From Agelas oroides (lineage: Eukaryota; Porifera; Demospongiae; Agelasida; Agelasidae), in the NCBI GenBank assembly GCA_949130485.1, contig OX422183.1:7406636-7470635 (forward strand): a stretch of 64,000 nt of DNA, in the 5' to 3' direction. Below the pieces are notes generated by a model. The model searched no databases. It was given only the letters and a program-made list of their open reading frames with translations, and had not been told where the DNA came from. Made by a program: the position numbers and the translations under genes. Shown here one piece after another: positions 47,492 to 62,518 of this stretch. The first letter of the stretch is position 1. Each line of letters starts with the position of its first letter.

Positions 47492-50400
47492 TCATCTGTG
47501 CACATTAAGCATAGCCTGAATGAGTGAGTCAGGGGATGGTTTACTGGCTACAGCAGATGGTGGAAGGCCAGCACTTGTTAGAGCTTCAGCAGTGGTTGGA
47601 CCAATGGCTGCAATCTTTGTAGAGGGTGTGTGTATGTGTGTGTGTGTGTGTGCATGCATGTGTGTGTGTGTGTGTGCATGCGCGTGTGTGCATGTGTGTG
47701 CATGCATAAAGAGCACATGGTAGGTGATGTACCAGTAGATCACAAAATAGTCTGCACTAGTACCTTTAGCTCATCTGTGTCAGCAGCTAACTTCAGATGA
47801 TGCAGTGCAAACTTCACACCAGAGGGACTGAAAAATACCACCCAGCAACCATCACTCAACACCTGGATAGAAGATTCAGAGTGCAACTAATAGTCAAACC
47901 TTTCTTATAGTACACGAAAGGCGGAAAAGCCTTCCCTGCCCCCCTCTGGAGCATGCATGGGTACGAGGCGATGAGCAGGGTGCCAAGGGAAGGTATGCAT
48001 GTCTTAACCGATTATACGCGATAGACGCCTATAGGCGTCACTACGTCAAAGCGCGATAGACGCCTATAGGCGTCACGGATTAGTCTCGTTCCCAGACCGC
48101 ATTTTTCGCGTGCGCCCGCCGGAAAAAAGGGTCTGGTGAACTGCCTATTCCATTTTCGTTCAAGTGCGCCGGAATGCTGGCGCATTGTTCTTTTCTAATT
48201 TAACGCTTGACGTCATCGAAGATTGCATTCCACATTGCGTGCCAACGATCTACTAGCGAAATGGACATTGATCGGGCAACCCTAGCTGCCGTGAGTAGAC
48301 TAGGCTATTGTATCTATCGAAAGGAGCACGAGTAGGCTGTCTAGGAGTTCGCTGTTTACTAGAGCGCTTTTGAATTCAGAATCCAGTTGACGTGATGTCA
48401 TGGTGATTTCAAAATATTGGAACCAAAACGGTATAGGCAGTTCACCAGACTACTTTCCCGCTCGGCGAAAAGTTGTCTGGGCACGAGACTAGTCACGGAT
48501 ACGCTTGAGCTTGCTAACAGCCGTGGGCTCTTAGCAACAAGCTTTATATCCGGTCTGTGGTTAGAGTGGGGATTCCCCTAGTAACATGTGAGGTTCCGTT
48601 CAGAAGCCTTCGAGGGGCGGAGCGTAGTAAGCGTGAGAAGCCATGTAGGTCGTCGATCGACTCGATCGCGAAAGTGACTTATTGGCCACGTTTTCTTCTC
48701 AACGCCTATGAAGAGAGACACAACGCTAGCTACAGAGGTACAGCGGACCTCAGGCTTCATACCTATCAAGACAGTTTCGAGGCTACATCTCGCTGTCAAC
48801 GAGAAAAGCCAAAAACGGTACACACGGCAAGCAACAAAACAAGCGCTCCACGAAAACAGCTGCCGTGTGCTTCAAAAACACTAACCTAGGTACAAATTAA
48901 GCGATAGGAAGCTTTTCAAATCCCTTTTTCAACTCTGTAGAGCTATATGTAACTTCTCTGATGCTTATATTTTCAGATAAAAGCTTTTATAATTGTTGAC
49001 CTCACGTGACATTAAAAATTCCGCGTTTGGGGATAATTAAATTCCAATAAACTTAGCGTATAATCGGAAATTCTTGTACTCTGTCTCCATGTGTTTCAAT
49101 GGGGAAAGCTTGTCAGTCATAATCACACCATTTCTTGGAGGATTTCAGCTGCCAAGCTGTTGACTGAGGGACTCAGAATGTACACTTGGCTTGTGTTTCA
49201 TGTAAACCATATCTCATATAGCATGCCTGCTCTCAGAAGGTGACCTTGATTTTGATTAATTGATTGATCAGTTGATTGATTGTATGATCAAGATGGCCAT
49301 GTACAGAGGCTTTCAGGCTGGTTGTCCGTGAAGATGTGTGATATTTCTTCTGCATGATTGTGTTGTAGATTCCACGATCCAAGTCATACCATCTGGTGAA
49401 GTACATGTAATCAGTAAGGACGATTCAAACTGCTCTCCCTAGTTGGATGGTGCTCTTGACACAAAAGGCTTCTTGCACGTGTCAACTGATCTCAAATTAA
49501 AAAACCATGCAGTATCATAGGCCGCATAAAAGTATGACATGAAGAAGTAACCAATCAGGTTGGAGAATATAACACATAATGTATGTTAGTCTGGGATTTA
49601 TGTTACAATAACCACCCTTGTTCTCAGACTCCGGGTGGTTATTGACCATAAATCCCAGGCTACCATGCATTATCTATTACATAACATAAGGCGATTATAC
49701 CTTCTTTTCTGCTAAAGTTCTCAAGTTTGCAGCAATGTTGGGATCTTCCAAAGTGTCATAGCACATGATGCTGTGAACATTCACTCCACCCTCAGGTAAC
49801 ACGGTAGGTAAGGTCTCCCTCCTCATACTGCCACACGGGAAGAGCAGTGGGCTCAGGGTGGCCTTGTCATGAGACTGAAAGTCTGAAAAAATGTTTGTAG
49901 AATGAAGAGAAAGTTATCTGTTACCAACTTGAGCTCGGAAAATAACTTGCCAACGTTTTGACTGAATGCTCCAGTCGTCATCAGGGCGAAAGACTGGAGC
50001 ATTCAAGTTGGTAACAGATAACCTTCTCTTCATTTATGCAGAAGCCAACTGAGAAGCCACTGAATGTTTGTAGAGTATTCCTGAACAATCAACCTCTCAA
50101 GCTGAAGCACACAAATACTCCTCACATAGGATATTTAATTCCATTCAGCAATAATAATAACAACCGTTCTTCTGAAGAAAACTGGAGGCCTGAAAATGGG
50201 GCTATGTACCAAGCAAGTTTTATAAGCACATTGTACTCAAAGTACAGCTGAACCTCTAATGTAGGTGCTGCTGGGACCAAAATGTGTCCTGACTAGTCAG
50301 GCTTCTTCATTTTGAAAGGGGGGTGGTGGTGGGGGACAGTTATATGAATTTGAGACTTGATCTGACAAGTGTCCTGATTAATCAAGGTGCCGTTATTTCA

Positions 50401-50821
50401 GGGGTGTCCTTTAAAAGATGCCATGTGCAATATTAAACTTGTATGTACCTAGGAGATAATATCATAATAAGTAATAGTTCTTACATTCGAGAATTGTCTG
50501 ACTTAGAGCTTCAGCACTACCACTGACTGAGCCATGTGTGGTTGTCAGCCCAAGTTTTCCAACTGAAGGAATGAAAAGTCGGCAACTAGTCAGTTACCAT
50601 AGTTACTAGATCTCTCACTCATGCAAGCCTAGCAACAACACTACATAAGAGTCACATTATGCACAAGTACTATACATAAGAGTCACATTATGCACGAGTG
50701 AGAGGGCCCTAGTAAGCAGGGAGAGCCTGGGAACGAGGGTAACTCACGTTAAAGTTAGCTATTCATGTTATTCACGATGTCACTGAATACACTTTCAGTA
50801 AAAAGTGCATTGAACCAATTG

Positions 50822-50893
<72 letters not shown>

Positions 50894-53800
50894 ACGCGTG
50901 CGTGCATGTGCGCACGTGTGTATGCATGTGTGTGAGTGAGAGAGGCTACCACCTGCCTGCTTGGGACGTTGCCTTCCCCACAACAAACACAGGAAGAGAC
51001 TTCCACTGCTCGGTCAATTCTTGCTGCCATCCTTGCAAAATGAGAGCCAGTGAAAATAAAATCACTGTGATCCAATACAGGAGATCAGGTAATCCAATAC
51101 AAGGGATCATGTGATCCAATACAGGAGATCACGTGATTTAATGTAGGACTCATGTGATCCAATACAAGGGATCATGTGTGTGAACCAATAAAGGAGATCA
51201 TGTGATCCAATACAGGAGATCTATGATCCAATACAAGATTCAGAGTGGTCTAACCAAAGACAAGAGGTTAGTTACAAGAAATTTCTGCCAGGAAATGATA
51301 GGTATCTTACCTAAATACAATACCATGAATGCATGCCAGCTACAATCAATGTCAGGTACCTTACTAGGTATGTGCTGCAAAATGTCAGCTACAGTCCAAA
51401 ATAAAGTTCAGGTATCTCACCTACCACGAAATGTCAGCTACTATCACAGGTATATCATTCCTAGAAATGTTAGGTACATAGTACATATTCTATAGCAGGT
51501 ATGCATGACCTGTAGCAGGTATACATGAAACCGTCAGGCACTGAAATGTCATATACAAGACCTATAGCAGGTATGGCTGGAATAACACAGGAAGCTCAGT
51601 GGCCGATTGACCTATACATATGGCATGTAGCAAACATATTTGAAGGCCACAAATACCATGCAGCAAACTCATGCAGTGTTTGGTGAGTTAGCCCATTATG
51701 GTTCTTCAATTGTGATCCACTACAGGAGACTATGTGATTTCATACAGGAGATCATGTGATGCAATATAGAAAATTATGTAATTCAAAATACAGCATTAAT
51801 TGCAGGCTCAGAATGTCCCACAAGTATACATACACAGGCTGCTATCTATATCTACTGCATGCCAACCTTTATGATAACCATGACAATAGAACAATTTTAG
51901 GTCGGACGTACCAGTCGATACAAGTGACAGAGAATGGACACAGGATTCAACTGCAGTCTGACTTGTGAGGACCATTCCTGATGGTGAGGAAGAAGGAAAG
52001 CAGATTGATGTAGAGGCATCTTGTTACTGTTTTACTAAGAGGGCTAGTAGCCTCGTTCCCTGGCCACTCCCAGGTTTTATCTTGCAACCACGGAGAAAAA
52101 TCATGAGATATAAATCTGGGAGTGGCCTGGGAACTCCTGTTGTAGAAAGCCTAAACTAACCAATGACCCCAGCAAAAGTCAAACATGTCCTACCCCCTCT
52201 GCATTCCTGCTGAACCAGACTGGTAGACTGACACTAAAATTTATTTTATGTATAGCCCTACAGGTGAGTGAGCCACATCAGGGTTGACTCACTCACCTGT
52301 AGGGTTGCATGATGTAATATATGGATCCTAAAACACAGCCATTGCACAGGACTGATTTTGAAAACAAGCTAATTAGCCGAATGTAGAACATTGTGGGGCG
52401 AGCGTGCGTGCATGAGCAAGCTGCACTAAATAAACTCTTATATAACTAAGGCTTTACCATTGAAGTATCAGATCACAGCACACAGGCTGTGGCATGTAGC
52501 TAAACAAGGATTGTAACCATACTGTCTGCAAAAGTGCTTAACAGCTTAGAGACGGTTGCAAAACCACTGAAATGTGGATGTATATTTACATATCCAATGA
52601 TATATCCAACTCTCATTTGTACACTCTTACCATCTGGTACACATTTACCAAACCACATTATAGCGTGTACCATTCCATATACGGGAAACCATGTTTCCTA
52701 GGATGCTGGCCTATATAAACCAGACACTCTGGTACACACAACAGATCATCTTGTGCACTATACTGTTTGTCTGTGTTAGTATAGTCAAGACACCTAGCAA
52801 AAATAGTTGTACTGCTACAGAAGTTGCTTTAAACTATATCTGTGAAGAGGAAGACTAAAAGATGATCTTCCTGGGTCTTGCCATAGCTCTACTCATTGCA
52901 TCAGCTGCTACCAGCGATAGAGAAGTCACGACTCGAGGCAATGATACCTCCCTCCCACTCACCTACCCTGCCAGAGTGATCACTACCAATGGTCCAGTCT
53001 GTCCTCCAGATCATGCAAGCAAGCAACTGCGAGATGAAATAACCCAAGATATCCAAGATCAAATACTTGACTCCATTGTAGCCACTTTCTGCAGTATGCC
53101 ACTCAACCCTGCTGCCTCCTGTAGTGTGCTCCAGCTGTCCCTCTGGCTACTACTGGGTCAGGAGCTCCAATGGCTCTGCTGTGCAGGTCTACTGTGACAT
53201 GGACAGAGTGTGTGGCTGCAGTGGCGCAGGAGGGTGGACATGTGTTGCCTTCCTCAACATGACCGACGCCAACCAACAGTGCCCAGGAGCATGGACCTTA
53301 CGCACCCGCAGCTCAAACCCAAAGAGGCTATGTGGAAGGGGAAACAGTGGTGCCAGCTGTCTACCAGTGATATACAACACTTATGGTATGAACTACAGTC
53401 GTGTGTGGAAGAGTGATAGGGTACGAGGATACATCGCCTTCAGCATTTTCAAACCGCCAACAGTCCATTAACAGCACTTACTTGGATGGTGTATCCATTA
53501 CACACGGCCCTCCTGGAGCTCGACAGCACATCTGGTCATTTGCTGCCGGTTTCACAGAAACCCTTAATGTCAACGACTTCTCCTGTCCATGTGCCAACCG
53601 TGTCACTCAGGAATACGTTCCTTCCTACGTGGGAAACGACTACTTCTGTGAGAGTGGTAACCCAGGTTCAGGACATGTCGACATGCTCTACGCAACTGAT
53701 CCCCTCTGGGATGGTGAGGGGTGTGGAGCCGCCACCTGCTGTGAGCTGAGCTACCCACCAGGGGTGACCCCTCCCTGGCTCTGTAAGCAGCTACCCCAGG

Positions 53801-56010
53801 CCACAACTGATGACATTGAAGTTCGCTTGTGTGCAGATGAAGCTACTACAAATGAGGACATTCCTCTTGAGCTAATCGAACTCTACATACGTTAACTAGC
53901 CATTAAGGCTGGACCTAGCCGTGCCAGCTATCTTATCTACTATACATGTTAATACTTGGCACTTGGACTTGGACTGTATGATCCCATACTTACATGTACA
54001 TATATATCCATGTAGACAGGTTTTCTTGTGTAGTAAACTTTACTTGCACTTGTACACTTTAACATGTACATGCACGTGCACACACTTTCCCTCGCACAAC
54101 TAACATAGATTGGGAAATTTATGCCCATAAAAATGTTGATCTGTTAAATTTTCACGTTGATTAATATGATCCGGGTCTGGGCATGAGAAAGACATGCACG
54201 TGTGAGCTGATCTGTCAAAAAATGGAGACTTTCAGGAAAGAGTCGTGCACGAGAGGGTACCATATCTACAAAGAGTGGTGGATGCAGCTATTGGAGAGGA
54301 GCTCGAGTGTCAACGCAAGTGTGGAAACATTTTGTGTTTTTAATTTTCATCACAGTAGGGTACTGACGAAACTTTTTTAACGCCGAAAAATTTCCAATCT
54401 ACGGTATTGGGCATAACAAAGTGAAATGATTATGACATGTTGGAGCAGAATAAATGAATTGGAATGGATTATGGACCTGTACATTATTAATGTGGGTTCA
54501 TTTGCTCAGGCACAGTACTGGATTGCTTGAGCAGAATTTACATCACTAAGTGTCATACAACTGAATATGTCTGCTGATTGGAGCTCTGGAATTCCAGATC
54601 ATATGACAGGACATGTCGCTCAAATACCACACCCTCTTTGTATACACAGGAAGGTCTGTGCACGAGACTACTGTATTCAGATGAGTGGTAGATGTGGCCT
54701 GGGAATGAGGCTACACTGGTGTCATTCCATGATCCTCAATACCTGAAAACTTTGAAGAGTCGAGCAATGCAGACGCTAGCTCCTGTGCTTGTCTAAACTC
54801 AAAATGGAGTACTTGAACAAACTGTGGGTCAAATCCACCCTCTCTCAGTGCCTAAAGGATGTACAAAAATTATGTTAAATGAAATGAAGGTTCTCCGTTA
54901 TGCTTCAATGATTAATTTGGGCTTATAACATGATGATATGGTCTGCACACACAAATTTTTTTAAGGGAGAAGGATAGTGGCTAGCCACCCATTCCACCTC
55001 CCCTGCATGTACTGATGGTGACCAGACAATTTAGTTTTTTGCCCAGACTCTCCTGCATGCAGAAAGACGGTCTGGTGTTCTGACTAGTCTCGCAAGCCAG
55101 ACCCAACCAACCCCAGCGCGGATTGCTTTCAGTGTCATGCACGGGGAAGGAAGGGTCTGGTAACTCTTGGTGGGTTTGCGTGTGCAAGTGGAATGCATTA
55201 ACGCAGAACGTCACAAGGTTAATATCATTAATTAAGTAGGTGCTATGAGTGCTAGCATGGGTAACGAACTTCACCACCACGCTCTTCCGATTCAGCGGTT
55301 TCACAAGTCGAGATTAGCTTCAAAGTTATGTGACTGTAGCCAATCAGATTGTCTATGCGGCAATCACGACGTAGCACACGGAAGCCTACCGAAAGTCACC
55401 AGACCCTACCTTCCCCGTGTGTGATACTAAAAGCGATCCACGCTGGGGTTGGTTGAGTCTGGCTTGCGAGACTAGTGTTCTGACAATATTCAGTGACATT
55501 TCATGAGGCAAAGTCGAGAACTTAAACCAGATTGCAGAATGTTTGCATGACATCAGCCGTATCTTGAACCAAAGGAGGTAGAGAAAATGCTGATCTTCAA
55601 ATTGTCCCAACAGACATAATTTACAGACTTTCGAGCTTTTGCAGACCATGCTGTGCAGCGGTTTACACGGCTATGCACCAAGTGATCAAAAGCACAAACC
55701 ATGCAATTCTTCATGCAAATTAGGCCCCACACGTAGTTCAAAACACTAGATCTTCTTTCCACCTTTTGGAAAGGTCTGGAAATGAGACCAGCTGGACATA
55801 TGCAGATAGAGGTTCTCTTTATCGTCCATGCATAGATAACAAAACAGGTACTGTTCTTGTGACTTATCTATGCAGCAAGCTATTTTTTATCCATCAAGCT
55901 TTCTCCCTCCCTCTGGATCCTATCTTTCCTACCTTTGCATACGAGTCATCTGGACCTTTCTCCGAGCGAAAGATCACCACAGGTTTTCTGGAGGTATCTG
56001 GAGTAGCCAT
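47492..56010 (-). CDS. UROS: Uroporphyrinogen-III synthase, seven exons
   Basis: UROS is the cytosolic fourth enzyme of haem synthesis; it closes hydroxymethylbilane to uroporphyrinogen III. Minus-strand exons are 56010-55933, 54851-54743, 51064-50957, 50562-50485, 49882-49701, 47862-47764 and 47614-47492. All joints are in phase and give 257 residues (human 265). Matches to human order are clear: RSEKGPDDSYAK; GFDPQFVQVLHFEF; WKSLPVFVVGKATSQA; LSPLLFPCGSMRRETLP; WVVFFSPSGVKFALHHLK; IAAIGPTTAEALTSAGLP. ATG at 56010 fits the family N-terminus. The third exon uses a GC donor (gcag/gcaggt). Its first 33 bases are uncertain, since an acceptor at 51032 also keeps phase, and the expected IFTS motif reads better in another frame (FIFTGS). 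The last exon's acceptor lies behind CA repeats. The third intron-proximal gap (51065-54742) hosts a gene on the other strand. The start is 112 bases from that of RSPH1. Confidence 0.93.
48008..49067. mobile_element. TTAA-type element B with paired palindromes and a MITE inside
   Basis: The ends are ccgattatacgc and gcgtataatcgg, with TTAA before the left end (48004-48007) but not preserved after the right. Two identical 16-bp palindromes (gacgcc-tata-ggcgtc) lie at 48024-48039 and 48059-48074. The MITE at 48081-48491 is inserted just after the second. The interior from 48530 is homologous, inverted, to element C. It lies in a UROS intron. Confidence 0.75.
48081..48491. mobile_element. Mutator-like element carrying an exon-like insert
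   Basis: The ends tagtctcgttcccagaccgc and gtctgggcacgagacta are flanked by perfect 9-bp duplications gtcacggat (48072-48080 and 48492-48500). The interior has a CRE-like TGACGTCA near 48209, then ATG at 48261 with ten open codons (MDIDRATLAA) ending exactly at a consensus donor gtgagt. This resembles a promoter plus first exon. Confidence 0.85.
49588..49665. mobile_element. Foldback MITE in a UROS intron
   Basis: tagtctgggatttatgttac and ataaatcccaggcta form outer arms, and aataaccacccttgttctca pairs partly with ccgggtggttatt. It is about 78 bases. Confidence 0.65.
49914..50022. repeat. Inverted repeat with GACTGGAGCATTCA arms
   Basis: ctgttaccaacttga and tcaagttggtaacagataac, and tgaatgctccagtc and gactggagcattca, form two nested pairs around tcatcagggcga. 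A decayed relative (ggttaccaacttgaagtcat) lies near 60788. Sequences of this type are common dispersed repeats in non-bilaterian animals. Confidence 0.65.
50823..50894. repeat. (GT)n microsatellite in a UROS intron
   Basis: About 35 GT units lie 64 bases inside the intron after the GC-donor exon, where the transcript reads (CA)n. A degenerate tail continues to 50940. Confidence 0.95.
51066..51240. repeat. Degenerate minisatellite GATCCAATACAGGAGATCATGT
   Basis: About eight units of gtgatccaatacaggagatc with variable spacing follow the third UROS exon on its upstream side. Isolated units recur at about 51715-51775. Each contains CCAAT and GGAGATC. Confidence 0.8.
52712..52719 (+). promoter_or_regulatory. 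TATA box of the nested secreted-protein gene
   Basis: TATATAAA lies 143 bases upstream of the ATG at 52862 in a stretch otherwise free of repeats, with a transcript start expected about 30 bases downstream. It suggests that the nested gene has its own promoter inside the UROS intron. Confidence 0.55.
52862..53895 (+). CDS. Secreted Cys-rich fibrinogen-like protein, single exon, two frame shifts
   Basis: The protein starts with a signal peptide (MIFLGLAIALLIASA) and has a linker with VCPPDHASKQLRDEITQDIQ. A Cys-rich region follows: CPSGYYWVRSSNGSAVQVYC, GGWTCVAFLNMTDANQQCPG, DGVSITHGPPGARQHIWSFA, DPLWDGEGCGAATCC and LPQATTDDIEVRLCADEA. I recognise this arrangement from a large extracellular protein family of sponges and cnidarians, related at its start to fibrinogen-type sequences; its function is unknown. 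The gene has no intron and ends at TAA 53893-53895. As given, the frame changes near 53124 (one base short) and near 53404 (two bases short, within a GTGTGT run). The three parts otherwise align continuously with the family. It may be a recent pseudogene, or carry sequence errors. It lies on the opposite strand within a UROS intron. Confidence 0.8.
54237..54360 (+). pseudogene. Fragment of a HIRAN-like repeat-family domain
   Basis: The plus strand encodes CTRGYHIYKE in one frame and, one base later, AAIGEELECQRKCGNIL in the next. Together they resemble the RGYHxYKxxWxxxxGExLxCxRExxN signature of HIRAN-like domains that are very numerous in sponge and cnidarian genomes. The frame change and a stop shortly after show that it is a relic. 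The assignment is from memory of the motif only. Confidence 0.4.
55085..55474. mobile_element. Mutator-like element in the first UROS intron
   Basis: The ends tagtctcgcaagccagaccc and gggt(t)...tctggcttgcgagacta pair for about 45 bases (including ccaaccccagcg), and the flanks are gtgttctgac (55075-55084 and 55475-55484), a 10-base match. The interior includes tctggtaactct and agtcaccagacc as a second inverted pair. Confidence 0.85.
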
Positions 56011-56122
56011 TGCTGCCGATAGGCCGAGTCGAGCTTAGCCACGCCCCTTCACGTTTTCTAATAACTTATTCTCACGTGATTTTGTAACCATAGTAACGAA
56101 TATACAAGTGCAGCGGCTCAAG
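56011..56122. promoter_or_regulatory. Bidirectional UROS/RSPH1 promoter with an RFX X-box
   Basis: Only 112 bases separate the two start codons. GTAACCATAGTAAC (56084-56097) fits the RFX X-box consensus GTNRCC-AT-RGYAAC and lies 25 bases before the RSPH1 ATG. A CACGTG E-box lies at 56073-56078 and a CCACGCCCC (KLF/Sp-type) box at about 56039-56047. There is no TATA box. RFX factors drive ciliary genes in animals, which fits RSPH1. The E-box and GC box would suit housekeeping UROS. Confidence 0.75.
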
Positions 56123-62063
<5,941 letters not shown>

Positions 62064-62285
62064 ATACATGGACTGATAGACTCTGTAATACTAAAGATTG
62101 TCATACACCCAAAGTGCATTGTGCATGTACATGCTATTGATATATCAAAGGTTGGTAGCCTTGATTTATGTTCACGGCTGCATACGGGGGAAAAAAGAGA
62201 TCTCCTAACTGTAGCGTCATAGTAGTTGGTCTTGTTCCCAAATTTTGGTGAACGCCGGAACCAGACCAACCAGAGTTTCCCGAGA

Positions 62286-62302
62286 ACCGCCCCCTGATTG
62301 GC
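62286..62302 (+). promoter_or_regulatory. GC box and CCAAT box upstream of the 62.5-kb gene
   Basis: ccgccccctgattggc combines an Sp/KLF-like GC box with an inverted CCAAT box, about 220 bases before the ATG at 62519. This is a common TATA-less promoter arrangement and supports a real transcript. Confidence 0.4.
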
Positions 62303-62518
62303 TAGAGGTGTACTGAGAAGAACTGATCCACATCGCCTCATAGGACGTGGATTGTCCTGCGATTGTGCCGGAAAGTGTATGGTGTATACCTACTGAAGAT
62401 CGAGGAAGCGAGGCGGAAGGAAAGGTGCTGTCGGAAGAAAGGAATTTTGCAACAATCGCGATCGTTGCTGCTAGCTACTGTAGCAGCCGTTCATTGACTG
62501 ATCATCGAAGGCGGCAAG

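Noticed and set aside
48557-48889. 110-codon frame on the plus strand
   Set aside because: It lies inside TTAA element B. The homologous copy at 41 kb does not keep this frame.
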